DNA of 64,000 nt from Pseudotabrizicola sediminis (GTDB taxonomy: Bacteria > Pseudomonadota > Alphaproteobacteria > Rhodobacterales > Rhodobacteraceae): contig NZ_RPEM01000014.1 in assembly GCF_004745575.1 (NCBI RefSeq), forward strand, positions 1 to 64,000, written 5' to 3'. Numbering within the stretch: position 1 is the stretch's first letter; the number at the start of each line of letters is the position of its first letter. The position numbers were made by a program, and so were the translations under genes. Positions 45,921-55,806 of the stretch are shown in pieces. The notes under the pieces were generated by a model, which worked only from the letters and a program-made list of their open reading frames with translations, did not search any database and had not been told where the DNA came from.

Positions 45921-47174
45921 TCAGCGCTCCTTCAGTTTGACGGAATTGTTGTAGACGTTCATCGCCGATGAGATCAGCAGGCTGACGATCAGGTAGATCA
46001 GCATCAGAAGCATCATTGCCTCCAGTCCCCGCCCGGTCTGGTTCAGCGTGATGCCGCCCAGCGTGCCGCGCAGATCCATGTAGCCGACCGCGATGGCAAG
46101 CGACGAGTTCTTGGTGAGATTGAGGTATTGCGAGATCAGCGGCGGGATGATGACCCGAAGCGCCTGCGGCAGAATGATCAGGTTCATCGTGCGGCCAGGG
46201 CGCAGACCAAGGGCGAAAGCCGCCTCGGACTGCCCGCGTGAGATGGCGTTGATCCCGGCGCGCACGATTTCGGCGATGAAGGCGGCGGTATACAGCGTCA
46301 GCGCCAGCCAGAGTGCCACCAGCGAGTTTGACACCTGCAGCCCGCCGGTGAAGTTGAAGCCTTGCAGCGAAGGGCTGTCCAGATGCGTGCCAAGGGCCAA
46401 GAGGACCAGAAAGATCGGCCCGAACAGGGCAAGGGTGCACTGCCACCAGGTGGTTGGGCGGTCGCCGGTGGCTTCCTGAATGCGGGTGGCGCGGCGCAGG
46501 ATGAAGCGGTTGAGCAAAAACCCCCCCACCAATGCGGCGACAATCGCCGCCAGATCAAGGTTCAGCCACAGCGGGCCCAACGGCAGCCAGCCAAGCGAGC
46601 GGTCAAACATCGGCCACGGAATGGCGGTATAGCGGTTGGTGAAGGCCACCGTATCGAACATCACCATCGACGCGGCCGGCGTATCACCACGGAATGCGTT
46701 AGGGGCCGGAAATGCCTCGGTAAAGATGGTGTAGATCATCAAGATCCACAAAAGCAGCGGGATGTTGCGGAAAATCTCTACATAAACAGTCATCAGCCGG
46801 GCGATGACCCAGTTGTTTGACAGGCGCAGAACCCCGGCAATGACACCCACAACCGTGGCCGCGATACAGCCCAGAAAGGCGATCAGCAGCGTGTTGAGCA
46901 GCCCGACCAGCGTGGCGCGGGCATGAGTGCTGTCATTGGTGTATTCCACCAGTGTCTGATTGATGTCATATCCGGCGCGGTTCCACAGAAACCCGAAGTC
47001 GATCCCCCGCCCCAGTGCTGCCAGATTGCTCAGCAGGTTGTCGATCAGCCAGGCAACCCCCAGCATGACAAGCATCAGCACGACGATCTGGATGGTGATG
47101 GAACGATAGCGGGTGTCGTAGATGAGCATCCCGAGCCGAAAGCCAGCTTTCGGTTCTTCCGTGACTACGGCCAT
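45921..47174 (-). CDS. bztB: Bzt amino-acid ABC transporter permease
   Basis: This 417-aa permease partner of BztC is also extended at the N-terminus. Its EAA loop is AGINAISRGQSEAAFALGLRPGRTMNLI. It has about eight hydrophobic segments, including those of the long insertion between residues ~120 and 240. It is separated from bztA by 151 bases that include an intercistronic hairpin. Confidence 0.94.
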   Translation of the reverse strand: MAVVTEEPKAGFRLGMLIYDTRYRSITIQIVVLMLVMLGVAWLIDNLLSNLAALGRGIDFGFLWNRAGYDINQTLVEYTNDSTHARATLVGLLNTLLIAFLGCIAATVVGVIAGVLRLSNNWVIARLMTVYVEIFRNIPLLLWILMIYTIFTEAFPAPNAFRGDTPAASMVMFDTVAFTNRYTAIPWPMFDRSLGWLPLGPLWLNLDLAAIVAALVGGFLLNRFILRRATRIQEATGDRPTTWWQCTLALFGPIFLVLLALGTHLDSPSLQGFNFTGGLQVSNSLVALWLALTLYTAAFIAEIVRAGINAISRGQSEAAFALGLRPGRTMNLIILPQALRVIIPPLISQYLNLTKNSSLAIAVGYMDLRGTLGGITLNQTGRGLEAMMLLMLIYLIVSLLISSAMNVYNNSVKLKER

Positions 47175-47288
47175 TTATTTTCCCCTGAAGTCCGCGCGGT
47201 CCCGGGCTTTGCCCTTGTGTGTGGGGATGCTCCCCCGACGCTGCGGATTACCCTGTTCTTGCTTTTGGAAAGGTCTGCTTTTGAAAGA

Positions 47289-47309
47289 GGCGCGCCATAC
47301 AGGCGCGCC
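47289..47309 (-). promoter_or_regulatory. intercistronic hairpin between bztA and bztB
   Basis: GGCGCGCC, ATACA, GGCGCGCC form an 8-bp perfect stem 17 bases after the bztA stop, followed on the minus strand by TCTTTC. Such hairpins after a binding-protein gene typically stabilise or partly terminate the transcript so that binding protein exceeds permease. No start codon is hidden in the gap. Confidence 0.6.
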
Positions 47310-47325
47310 CCGATGTCTTAGCCGA

Positions 47326-48351
47326 TCAACGGAACGGCGGGGTATAGAGCAGACCGCCCTGGGTCCACTGTGCGTTCAGCCCGCGCGCCAGACCGATCGG
47401 GGTCGATTCACCGATCGTTGCCGCGAAGATCTCGCCATAGTTGCCGCCGGCCTTGATCGCGTTCAGGGCCCAGTTGGCCTCCAGCCCGATCATTCCGCCC
47501 AGATTGTCCGAGGTGCCCAGCAAGCGCTGAACTTCCGGGTTTTGCGACGAGGTCGCCAGCTCGTCGATGTTGGCCGAGGTGATGCCGAATTCTTCGGCAG
47601 CGACCAGAGCGTTCATCGTCCAGCGGACCACATCACCCCATTCGCTGTCGCCATGGCGCACTGCAGGCCCAAGCGGTTCTTTGGAGATGATTTCCGGCAG
47701 GATGACGTGGTTTTCCGGGTCTGCAAAAGCAGCGCGGGTGGCCGCCAGACCGGAAGCGTCGGTGGTATAGGCGTCGCAGGCACCAGCCAGATACTGCTGT
47801 TCGCCTTCGGCGTTGGTCTCAATCGGAACCGCCGTATAGGTCATGTTGTTGGCCTTGAAGTAGTCGGCCAGGTTCAGTTCCGTGGTGGTACCGGTCTGGA
47901 TGCAGATCGTGGCACCGTTCAGCTCTTTGGCTGAAGACACGCCCAGATCGTTGCGGACCATGAAGCCCTGACCGTCATAGTAGTTCACGCCAACGAAATC
48001 CATTTTCAGGTCCGTATCGCGCGAGAAGGTCCAGGTGGTGTTGCGGATCAGCATGTCGATCCGGCCCGAGGTCAGCTGTTCAAAACGGTCCGACGAGGTC
48101 GTGGGGATATAGACCACTTTCGAGGCATCGCCGAAGATCGCGCCAGCAACGGCTTTGCACAGAGCCACGTCAAAGCCCTGCCAGTTGCCGCTTGCGTCCG
48201 GAGCGGCGAAGCCGACCAGACCGGTGTTGACGCCACAGTTCAGTTCGCCACGGTCCTTGACGGTTTGAAGCGTCGAGGTGCCCTGCGCCAGTGCCGCGCC
48301 TGCAAGCAGGGTGGTGGCCGCGAGGGTGCCGAGGAATACGGATTGTTTCAT
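47326..48351 (-). CDS. bztA: periplasmic amino-acid binding protein of the Bzt transporter
   Basis: This 341-aa solute-binding protein of family 3 has a signal peptide cut near AALAQG, and the mature part opens TLQTVKDRGELNCGVN, the usual AapJ/BztA N-terminus. The ligand-binding R of TTWTFSRD and the DAYTTD segment are present. GAGGTAAGA precedes the ATG at 48351. First gene of the bzt operon; its promoter lies in the 241-base gap upstream. Confidence 0.94.
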   Translation of the reverse strand: MKQSVFLGTLAATTLLAGAALAQGTSTLQTVKDRGELNCGVNTGLVGFAAPDASGNWQGFDVALCKAVAGAIFGDASKVVYIPTTSSDRFEQLTSGRIDMLIRNTTWTFSRDTDLKMDFVGVNYYDGQGFMVRNDLGVSSAKELNGATICIQTGTTTELNLADYFKANNMTYTAVPIETNAEGEQQYLAGACDAYTTDASGLAATRAAFADPENHVILPEIISKEPLGPAVRHGDSEWGDVVRWTMNALVAAEEFGITSANIDELATSSQNPEVQRLLGTSDNLGGMIGLEANWALNAIKAGGNYGEIFAATIGESTPIGLARGLNAQWTQGGLLYTPPFR

Positions 48352-48592
48352 TCTTACCTCATCCTGAGTTGTCGGCATTGTGCCGACGTTTTTTATGCCC
48401 CGAGGCCGGTTGATGGGCGGACGGGGGCGAAACTAGTGGAGGTGAGCCTCTCCCAGTTGGGTTAGTTTCCTCCGAAGCGGTTTGAAAGGTCAAGCGGGTC
48501 GCGGAAATTTGCCTAAATTCTTTGCAGAATAACGCTTTAGAGGCTGCTGCGGGCAAGCTTGCACCGCAATGCCTGCGTTTTGAGCAGGATTG

Positions 48593-49300
48593 TTACCCGC
48601 ACAATGCAAAGAATCGCTCTGCGGTGAGCAAGGCATCGCGGCGCAGGGCCTCCATCGCGGCGGCGTCTTCATCTGTGCCCCAGAGCTCATTCTGCCAGGA
48701 TTCGTCGATTCGGCTGAGGGCAAAAGCCTCCGCCCCGGTCAGCCGCCGCCGCGTGACGGCAAGGCCCAGAATCAGCGAGCCAGAAATGGCCACAAGGTCA
48801 TGCACGGCGGCCAGCTGGAAGGGCCCAAGTGCCGCCACATGGGCGCGCAGGCGGGCAGCGCTGGCGTCGGGTTGCGACACCGGGATGACCCCTTGGGTGA
48901 CCTTCAGCGGCGCTTGAAGTGCGTCGCGCGCCCAGTCCAGTAACGGATCCCAGCCCGCCGCCTGCCGGTCGATCAGCGGCTGCGGCGCGGTGGCACGGTA
49001 GCACAAGAGATCAGTGCTGCCGTAATTTGCTATCTCATCCACTACGCCGTCCACTTGCGGCGCGACCTTGTCGATCGCGGAATTGGCAGCGCGGGTCAGC
49101 GGCATGGTGTCGGGCCGGATCAGGCCCTGCTGCTGGTCCCATTCGGCGGCGATAGCCTGCGCCATGGCAAGCCCGGGCAACACCAGAGGCTGCTTGGCCG
49201 GGGTCTTGACTGGCTTTGCATCCAGTCGGACGGTGAAACCGCCGTCACAGGCTTCGGCCTGCGCCGCAGCCCAGAACCGTTTGGCCGCCCAGGTGCTCAC
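48593..49300 (-). CDS. ATP12-family F1-ATPase assembly chaperone
   Basis: This 235-aa homologue of mitochondrial Atp12 assists F1 alpha-subunit assembly. The family pattern is visible in FTVRLDAKPVKTPAK, EWDQQQGLIRPDTMPLTRAANSAID and YGSTDLLCYRA. It overlaps the upstream pseudouridine synthase gene by 4 bases and ends a crcB-rluC-ATP12 operon. Confidence 0.92.
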   Translation of the reverse strand: MSTWAAKRFWAAAQAEACDGGFTVRLDAKPVKTPAKQPLVLPGLAMAQAIAAEWDQQQGLIRPDTMPLTRAANSAIDKVAPQVDGVVDEIANYGSTDLLCYRATAPQPLIDRQAAGWDPLLDWARDALQAPLKVTQGVIPVSQPDASAARLRAHVAALGPFQLAAVHDLVAISGSLILGLAVTRRRLTGAEAFALSRIDESWQNELWGTDEDAAAMEALRRDALLTAERFFALCG

Positions 49301-50340
49301 CGTAGGCTCTCGAATGGGTCGGCTGGCACGTCTTTCTCGTTCCAGTCCAACAGCTTCCAGGTCCGCGCCATGTGTTCTGGCAAGGGTGCGGTGAAGGTCA
49401 TCATCTCTTTGGTGATCGGGTGCTGGACCGACAGGCTGCGGGCATGCAGGTGCATCTTTTTGGACATCTCGCCCCCCGCCTGCGCGCCCCAGCCGTCGCC
49501 CATGTTTTCCTGCGCCGTACTGCCGTATTTGCCATCACCGATGATCGGGTGGCCCAGTTCGGCCAGATGCGCGCGCAGCTGGTGCGTGCGGCCTGTCACC
49601 GGCTCCAGCGCCATCCACGACATGCGGGTGCCAAGGAACCAGAGCGTGAAGAAATCGGTGTGCGCACGCTTGGCATCGGGAAAGTCCGACATCTTGGCCG
49701 GGTGGATGCAGAGCATCTTCTCGCCCTCGCCCCGCCCGCCGCCGGGGGCCTTCATCAGCCCGTATTTGATCGACCCTTGCCGCGGGTGCGGCACCCCGGC
49801 GACCAGCGCCCAATAGATCTTGCGGGTGTTACGGTGGCGCAACGCCTCGGACAGCGCGCGCGCGACACGGTCGGTGCGCGCCAGCATCAACAGGCCCGAG
49901 GTATCCTTGTCCAAGCGGTGCACCAGTTTGGGCTTGTCCTTGTAGCCGAATTTCAAGGCTTCTGCCAACCCGTCCACATGACGCTCTCCCTGCCCTGATC
50001 CGCCTTGCGACGGCAGGCCGGCGGGCTTGTTCAGGATGATGATATGCTCATCCTTCCACAGCACCGCGTTCTGAATCAGCTTAGTATCGGCGGCGGAAAT
50101 CCTGCTTTCAGGCGACCGGCTTGGCGCTTCGGTATCCGGCAAGGGCGGGACGCGGATGGTCTGGCCGGGCGCGATGCGGTCAGCCGCCTTGGCCCGCGCG
50201 CCATCGACCCGGATCTGCCCGGTGCGGCACATCTTTTCGACATGGCCTTGCGTCAGCTGCGGAAAGCGGCGCTTGAACCATTTGTCCAGCCGCTGTTCGC
50301 CTTCGTCTTCGGACACCGTCAGGGTTTTCACGCCACTCAT
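49297..50340 (-). CDS. RluC/RluD-family 23S rRNA pseudouridine synthase
   Basis: This 347-aa protein has an N-terminal S4 domain (QRLDKWFKRRFPQLTQGHVEKM) followed by the catalytic domain with Asp in HRLDKDTSGLLML and the VTGRTHQLRAHLAELGHPIIGD block. The RluC branch is favoured, but RluD cannot be excluded without alignment. The ATG at 50340 overlaps the crcB stop, so the open frame reading further upstream is the crcB gene in another phase. Confidence 0.92.
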   Translation of the reverse strand: MSGVKTLTVSEDEGEQRLDKWFKRRFPQLTQGHVEKMCRTGQIRVDGARAKAADRIAPGQTIRVPPLPDTEAPSRSPESRISAADTKLIQNAVLWKDEHIIILNKPAGLPSQGGSGQGERHVDGLAEALKFGYKDKPKLVHRLDKDTSGLLMLARTDRVARALSEALRHRNTRKIYWALVAGVPHPRQGSIKYGLMKAPGGGRGEGEKMLCIHPAKMSDFPDAKRAHTDFFTLWFLGTRMSWMALEPVTGRTHQLRAHLAELGHPIIGDGKYGSTAQENMGDGWGAQAGGEMSKKMHLHARSLSVQHPITKEMMTFTAPLPEHMARTWKLLDWNEKDVPADPFESLR

Positions 50341-50711
50341 ATCATCGACCTTGCAAGTTGGAGGCCCGCGCCGAGCGCGCTGAGCGAAAGAATGACCGAG
50401 GCCCCGACATAGCCGAAGGAGAGCCAGCTCTCCCCGCGCTCCCACAGGCTGATGGCGTCGAGCGAAAAGGCCGAGAATGTGGTGAACCCGCCAAGGATGC
50501 CGGTCATCAGAAACGGGGCCAGACGCATGCCGCCCTTTTCCGCCAGCACCACCACCAGCATCCCCATCAGGAACGACCCTGCGACGTTGATCATCAGTGT
50601 GCCAAAGGGAAAGCCGGTGCCAAACAGGCGCAGGCTGCCAAGCTGCACCAGATAGCGCAGCGACGCACCAATGGCCCCCCCAAGGGCGACATGAGACAGG
50701 GTCATTATCAT
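50337..50711 (-). CDS. crcB: fluoride ion channel CrcB/Fluc
   Basis: This 124-aa protein has four transmembrane segments and forms dual-topology dimers that export fluoride. Hallmarks are GGAIGASLRYLV, FGTLMINVAGSFLMG (the central Asn) and GILGGFTTFSAFSLD (the Phe-box). Two ATGs (50711, 50705) are close; I took the first. No fluoride riboswitch of the canonical type is apparent in the 130 bases upstream. Confidence 0.93.
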   Translation of the reverse strand: MIMTLSHVALGGAIGASLRYLVQLGSLRLFGTGFPFGTLMINVAGSFLMGMLVVVLAEKGGMRLAPFLMTGILGGFTTFSAFSLDAISLWERGESWLSFGYVGASVILSLSALGAGLQLARSMI

Positions 50712-50841
50712 GCCCCGGTCTTTGCGTCTGTTGGGGGGAATTGTCAACGTGCGCGCGCAAAAGGTGGCGTCGGTGCGCCTTTCCCCGGGCCAGCAACGTT
50801 TCGAAACACTCCCGACGAGAGCCCTCTCGCCAAGCACACTG

Positions 50842-52155
50842 TCAGCCACTCTGCCGCTTTGCCCGCAACTTGGCGAAATACTCCACCCGCTTTTTCAGCT
50901 CGCGCTCATAGCCGCGTTCGGGGGGCAAATAGAACACCGGGCGCTTCATGCCTTCGGGGAAGTAGTCCTGCCCGGAAAAGCCATCCTCGGCCTCGTGATC
51001 GTAAGCATAGCCCGACCCATAGCCGATATCCTTCATCATTTTGGTCGGTGCGTTCAGAATGTGGCGTGGCGGCATCTGGCTGCCGGTCTCGCGCGCAGAC
51101 GCCCGTGCCGCCTTGTAGGCGACATAGACCGCGTTCGATTTGGGCGCGAGCGCAAGGTAGACCACCGCATTGGCAAGCGCCAGTTCACCCTCGGGGCTGC
51201 CAAGGCGTTCATATGTGTTCCACGCGTCCAGACAGACCGAATGGGCCTGCGGTTCGGCAAGGCCTATGTCCTCCACCGCCATCCGGGTTAGGCGACGGGC
51301 GAGGAATCGCGGGTCTTCGCCACCTTCCAGCATGCGGGCGAACCAGTAGAGGGCTGCGTCCGGGTCCGACCCGCGCACCGATTTGTGCAAGGCAGAGATC
51401 AGGTTGTAGTGTTCCTCGCCCGATTTGTCGTATTTCGCGGCGCGGCGCATCAGCCGTTTGGCCAGCTGGTCGCGGTCGATGGGTTTTTCCACCCGCCACG
51501 CCGCCACCTGCTCGATCAGGTTCAAAAGCGCCCGCCCATCGCCATCGGCCATTTCCAGAAGCGCCTCGCGCGCTTCACCGGTCAGGGGCAGTACCCGGTC
51601 GATTTCCTTTTCGGCGCGCTGCATCATGCGTTCCAGATCGGCGAGCGAAAGGCGCTCCAGCACGATGACCTGCGCGCGCGACATCAATGCCGCGTTAAGC
51701 TCGAAACTCGGGTTTTCGGTGGTGGCCCCGACCAGAAGGATGGTGCCGTCTTCCATGTGCGGCAAGAAGCCGTCCTGCTGCGCCTTGTTGAAGCGATGGA
51801 TTTCGTCAACAAAAAGCAGCGTGCCCTGCCCGTTCTGCCGACGGATCTTGGCGGATTGGAACACCTTGCGCAGATCGGGCACGCCGGTGAAAATCGCGGA
51901 GATCTGGACAAAGGCAAGATCGGTTTCCTGCGCCAACAGCCGTGCAATCGTGGTCTTGCCCACGCCGGGCGGACCCCAGAGGATGAGAGAGGACAGCGAT
52001 TTCGCCGCCAGCATCGCCCCCAGCGGCCCCTCTGGCCCAAGCACCTGCGCCTGCCCGATCACTTGCGCCAACGTCTGCGGGCGCAGCCGGTCAGCCAAAG
52101 GACGCGGGCCATCGGCTTTCGGGGTCGCGCTCGCGGTGTCGAAAAGGTCTGCCAT
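50842..52155 (-). CDS. rarA: replication-associated recombination protein RarA (MgsA)
   Basis: This 437-aa clamp-loader-like AAA+ ATPase acts at stalled forks. It has Walker A GPPGVGKTT (61-69), Walker B LLFVDEIHRF, sensor 1 GATTENPS and the C-terminal MgsA tetramerisation region (DPDAALYWFARMLEGGEDPRF and PTKMMKDIGYG). It lies 130 bases upstream of crcB on the same strand and 32 bases downstream of the Do-like protease gene. Confidence 0.95.
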   Translation of the reverse strand: MADLFDTASATPKADGPRPLADRLRPQTLAQVIGQAQVLGPEGPLGAMLAAKSLSSLILWGPPGVGKTTIARLLAQETDLAFVQISAIFTGVPDLRKVFQSAKIRRQNGQGTLLFVDEIHRFNKAQQDGFLPHMEDGTILLVGATTENPSFELNAALMSRAQVIVLERLSLADLERMMQRAEKEIDRVLPLTGEAREALLEMADGDGRALLNLIEQVAAWRVEKPIDRDQLAKRLMRRAAKYDKSGEEHYNLISALHKSVRGSDPDAALYWFARMLEGGEDPRFLARRLTRMAVEDIGLAEPQAHSVCLDAWNTYERLGSPEGELALANAVVYLALAPKSNAVYVAYKAARASARETGSQMPPRHILNAPTKMMKDIGYGSGYAYDHEAEDGFSGQDYFPEGMKRPVFYLPPERGYERELKKRVEYFAKLRAKRQSG

Positions 52156-52187
52156 GGGACCAACCTACGCCGCTGCGCGCACAACCG

Positions 52188-53576
52188 CTAGAGCCGGAAA
52201 CGCAGGCGCAGGATCTGACCGCCCCGGTTCACGTCGATGGCCCAGAGCCGGGTTTGCTCCTGCGCGGCAGTGGCCACATCTTGCGGGTCGGCGATGGCGC
52301 GGCCGTTGATCGACAACAGCACGTCGCCGGGGCGCAGCCCCACTTGCGCGGCCAGATCCTGCGCCGCCGTCACCACCACGCCTGCGGCGTCCATCAGCAG
52401 GCCCATTTCGGCCATCAGCGCAGGGTTGATGCGCGCCACGCTCAGTCCCCGCAGGGCAACCGGGTCGGTGATGCTGACCGGATCGCGGGACGGCACCTCG
52501 GGCGGCGCGATCAGGGTGACATCGACGGTCGAGGTGCCATTCTCGTGCAGGTAGGTCACCGGCACCGTGGCCCCGATGCCAAGGGCTGACAGGCGGAAGA
52601 TCATCTCTTGCGGGGTGTTCGTCGGCTCGCCGGCGACGGACAGCACCACATCGCCGGGACGAAGGCCTGCTGCGGCAAAGGGGCTTTCCGGGTGCAGATC
52701 GGAGATCAGCACGCCATCGGGGCGCGGCAGACCCATCGCCGCTGCAAGCCCGGCATCCATCGCCTGCCCGTTCACCCCAGCCCAAGGCCGTTTAAACCGC
52801 GTGCCGCCCGCCACCGCCTGCGCCACCACCGTTTCCACCAAGTTGGCGGGGATCGCAAAACCGATGCCGTTCGAGCCGCCCGAGCGGGTCAGGATCGCCG
52901 TGTTGATGCCGACCAGCCGCCCTTGCATATCCACCAGCGCGCCACCCGAATTGCCCGGGTTGATCGCCGCATCGGTCTGGATGAAATAGCCGCGCCCCAG
53001 TTCGACCGAGCTGCGCGCAAGGCCCGAGACGATGCCCGACGACACCGTCTGCCCCACCCCGAACGGGTTGCCGATGGCCAGCACCAGATCGCCCACCTCC
53101 ACGTCATCCGAATCTCGGAAGCTCAGCGCGGGCAGATCGGTCGCATCCTGCAGACGCAGGATCGCCAGATCGCTTTCCTCATCACCAAGGATCAGGTCGG
53201 CGGCATATTCGCGGCGGTCGTTCAGCACGACGCGAATCTGGGTCGCCCGGCCGACCACGTGATAATTTGACACCACGATGCCATCCGCCGAGACGATCAC
53301 ACCCGACCCCAGCGAGTTCTGCACGCGGGGCTGGCTTTGACCGTAGCCGTTGAAGAACTGGTCAAAGAAGGGGTCGCCGGCAAAGGGGGATAGGCGTTCC
53401 TCGACCACGCGGCTGGCGTAGATGTTGACCACGGCGGGAGCGGTGGATTTGACCACGGGAGCGAAGCTGAGGCTGATCTCCACAGCGTTGGCCGGGGGAC
53501 GGGTCTCAACCTGCGCTGCAAGCGGGGCGGCGAAGATCAGCGACAACGGCAGGATCAGAGCGGTGATGCGGTGCAT
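52188..53576 (-). CDS. Do-like (DegP/DegQ) periplasmic serine protease
   Basis: This 462-aa exported trypsin-like protease/chaperone has a signal peptide MHRITALILPLSLIFAAPLAAQ-type, the catalytic triad H106 (SNYHVVG), D136 (ESDLAIL) and S210 (NPGNSGGAL), and two PDZ domains (~260-350 and ~370-455). The Q-linker loop around FDQFFNGYGQSQP suggests the DegQ/DegP-like oligomer type. The ATG at 53576 opens the signal peptide. Confidence 0.93.
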   Translation of the reverse strand: MHRITALILPLSLIFAAPLAAQVETRPPANAVEISLSFAPVVKSTAPAVVNIYASRVVEERLSPFAGDPFFDQFFNGYGQSQPRVQNSLGSGVIVSADGIVVSNYHVVGRATQIRVVLNDRREYAADLILGDEESDLAILRLQDATDLPALSFRDSDDVEVGDLVLAIGNPFGVGQTVSSGIVSGLARSSVELGRGYFIQTDAAINPGNSGGALVDMQGRLVGINTAILTRSGGSNGIGFAIPANLVETVVAQAVAGGTRFKRPWAGVNGQAMDAGLAAAMGLPRPDGVLISDLHPESPFAAAGLRPGDVVLSVAGEPTNTPQEMIFRLSALGIGATVPVTYLHENGTSTVDVTLIAPPEVPSRDPVSITDPVALRGLSVARINPALMAEMGLLMDAAGVVVTAAQDLAAQVGLRPGDVLLSINGRAIADPQDVATAAQEQTRLWAIDVNRGGQILRLRFRL

Positions 53577-53652
53577 GATGGGCGTCCCTGTGGGGTTTTG
53601 GCAGCGATATGGCAAAATCGCGCCCGTTTTCAACCGCCTCATCCGCAAAACA

Positions 53653-53680
53653 AAACCCGCCCCTGTTGCCAAGGGCGGGC
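53653..53680 (-). terminator. intrinsic terminator at the end of the alpha operon
   Basis: On the minus strand GCCCGCCC pairs with GGGCGGG and is followed by TTTTGTTTT. It lies 27 bases beyond the rplQ stop and closes the ribosomal cluster before the protease gene. Confidence 0.85.
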
Positions 53681-53706
53681 TTAGAAAAAAACGGTGGCCG
53701 GGTGGC

Positions 53707-54120
53707 TTATTCTGCCTCGAACGCTTCGGTGCGCGCGTGGTCGGCGGCGCCTTTGGCATTCGGATCGCGGTCAACAAACTCGATGATCGCCATCGGGGCC
53801 ATGTCGCCATAGCGGAAGCCGGCCTTCAGCACGCGCACATAACCGCCAGCGCGGTCCTTGTAGCGGGGGCCGAGGATTTCGAACAGCCGCGCGGTGTGCA
53901 TGTCCTGCTTGAGCTGCGAATGGGCCTGACGGCGGGCGTGCAGATCGCCGCGCTTGGCCAGCGTGATCAGCTTTTCGATGATCGGACGCAATTCCTTGGC
54001 TTTCGGCAAGGTGGTCTTGATCTGTTCGTGTTCAATCAGCGAACCGGCCATGTTGGCGAACATCGCCTTGCGGTGTTCATGGGTCCGGTTCAGTTTGCGG
54101 TAGCCGTTCGAATGACGCAT
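53707..54120 (-). CDS. rplQ: 50S ribosomal protein L17
   Basis: This 137-aa ribosomal protein starts [20 protein letters not shown], the invariant L17 opening, with a short acidic C-terminal tail (EAFEAE). It is the last gene of the alpha operon rpsM-rpsK-rpoA-rplQ, 139 bases after rpoA. Confidence 0.97.
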   Translation of the reverse strand: MRHSNGYRKLNRTHEHRKAMFANMAGSLIEHEQIKTTLPKAKELRPIIEKLITLAKRGDLHARRQAHSQLKQDMHTARLFEILGPRYKDRAGGYVRVLKAGFRYGDMAPMAIIEFVDRDPNAKGAADHARTEAFEAE

Positions 54121-54259
54121 GGGAATCTCCTAAAGACGCGTGTTTTGCTTTGTCCGGTGCGGCCTACGATTGGCTGCACTCACCTTGGGGCCGTGTGGCC
54201 CATGTTGTCCCCGGCAGTCCGGGCATTTGTAGCTGGGGGGCGTTGCCGCCCCCCGATTG

Positions 54260-55276
54260 TCAGAACTGGTCTTCGAAACGCTTGGCCAGATCTTCGATGT
54301 TCTCTGGCGGCCAGTCTTCGACTTCCATGCCAAGGTGCAGACCCATGCCCGACAGCACTTCCTTGATCTCGTTCAAGGACTTGCGGCCAAAGTTCGGGGT
54401 GCGGAGCATTTCGGCTTCGGTTTTCTGGATCAGATCGCCAATGTAGACGATGTTGTCGTTCTTCAGGCAGTTGGCAGACCGGACCGAAAGTTCCAGCTCG
54501 TCAACTTTCTTCAGAAGCAGTGGGTTGAATTCAAGCCCTGCATCGACTTCGCCCAGTTTCGCAGATTCCGGCTCGTCGAAGTTAACGAAGATCGACAGCT
54601 GGTCCTGCAAGATGCGCGCGGCATAGGCCACGGCGTCATCCGGCGTCAGCGAGCCATCGGTTTCCACCTTCATCGTCAGCTTGTCATAGTCCAGCACCTG
54701 ACCTTCGCGGGTGGGCTGCACTTCGTAGCTGACTTTCTTCACCGGCGAATAGATCGCATCGATCGGGATCAGACCGATCGGCGCGTCTTCGGGGCGGTTC
54801 TTGTCGGCCGAGACATAGCCTTTGCCGGTGTTCACGGTCAGCTCCATGAACACATCTGCACCGTCATCCAGGTGGCAGATCACGTGTTCGCGGTTCAGAA
54901 TCTCGATGCCGTTCGATTCCGAGATATCCGCCGCCGTCACAACGCCCGGACCCTTGGCCGAGATCGACAGGCGCTTTGGCCCCTCGACGTCCATCTTGAT
55001 GGACACGCCTTTCAGGTTCAGCACGATGTCGGTCACGTCTTCGCGCACGCCAGCGACGCTAGAAAATTCGTGCAGCACGTTATCGATCTGTACAGATGTG
55101 ATGGCCGCGCCTTGAAGGCTGCTCATCAACACGCGGCGCAGTGCGTTGCCCAGCGTCAAGCCAAAGCCGCGCTCCAGCGGTTCTGCAATCACGGTCGCCA
55201 CGCGCGCTGCGTCCGAACCCGGTTTCACAACCAGTTGGGTCGGTTTGATCAGTTCTTGCCAGTTCTTATGGATCAT
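54260..55276 (-). CDS. rpoA: RNA polymerase alpha subunit
   Basis: This 338-aa subunit has the N-terminal assembly domain (~1-235, with [15 protein letters not shown]), a linker and the C-terminal domain that binds UP elements and activators ([33 protein letters not shown]). Length is normal for alphaproteobacteria. Confidence 0.98.
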   Translation of the reverse strand: MIHKNWQELIKPTQLVVKPGSDAARVATVIAEPLERGFGLTLGNALRRVLMSSLQGAAITSVQIDNVLHEFSSVAGVREDVTDIVLNLKGVSIKMDVEGPKRLSISAKGPGVVTAADISESNGIEILNREHVICHLDDGADVFMELTVNTGKGYVSADKNRPEDAPIGLIPIDAIYSPVKKVSYEVQPTREGQVLDYDKLTMKVETDGSLTPDDAVAYAARILQDQLSIFVNFDEPESAKLGEVDAGLEFNPLLLKKVDELELSVRSANCLKNDNIVYIGDLIQKTEAEMLRTPNFGRKSLNEIKEVLSGMGLHLGMEVEDWPPENIEDLAKRFEDQF

Positions 55277-55395
55277 GCTGTCGCCTCCATTCTTGTCCCA
55301 TTGCCCATGTCCAGCAAGCGGTGGGACGCCCGAGGGTCCTTAAATGCCGAAATCGGGCCGTGCGATGTCGCACGGCCCGACAGTATGCTTGTCAA

Positions 55396-55791
55396 TCAGA
55401 CGCGACGACGCTTTGGCGGGCGGCAGCCGTTGTGCGCCAGCGGCGTCACGTCGCGGATCGAGGTGATGTTCAGGCCAACAGCCGCAAGCGCGCGCAGCGC
55501 CGATTCACGGCCCGAACCCGGACCCTGCACTTCAACCTCAACGGTCTTCATGCCATGTTCCTGAGCTTTGCGGGCCGCATCTTCAGCTGCCATCTGCGCC
55601 GCATAAGGCGTCGACTTGCGCGAGCCCTTGAAGCCCATGGTGCCCGAGGACGACCAGGAAATCGCGTTGCCCTGAACGTCGGAAATCAGGATCTTGGTGT
55701 TGTTGAACGAAGAGTTCACATGAACCACGCCAGCGGCGATGTTCTTGCGCTCTTTTTTCTTGGTGCGGGATGCTTTTGTATCGCGTGCCAT
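55396..55791 (-). CDS. rpsK: 30S ribosomal protein S11
   Basis: This 131-aa platform protein of the 30S subunit has [19 protein letters not shown] near the start and the conserved [12 protein letters not shown]-terminus. It lies 15 bases after rpsM. Confidence 0.98.
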   Translation of the reverse strand: MARDTKASRTKKKERKNIAAGVVHVNSSFNNTKILISDVQGNAISWSSSGTMGFKGSRKSTPYAAQMAAEDAARKAQEHGMKTVEVEVQGPGSGRESALRALAAVGLNITSIRDVTPLAHNGCRPPKRRRV

Positions 55792-55806
55792 ATCTGTGTG
55801 CTCCCC

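Noticed and set aside
49297-50796. Single 499-codon protein reading from upstream of crcB into the pseudouridine synthase
   Set aside because: The first ~150 codons are crcB read in the wrong frame; the S4 domain start at 50340 with the ATGA overlap is the natural beginning.
50712-50841. Fluoride riboswitch upstream of crcB
   Set aside because: The conserved fluoride aptamer core was not recognisable in these 130 bases.
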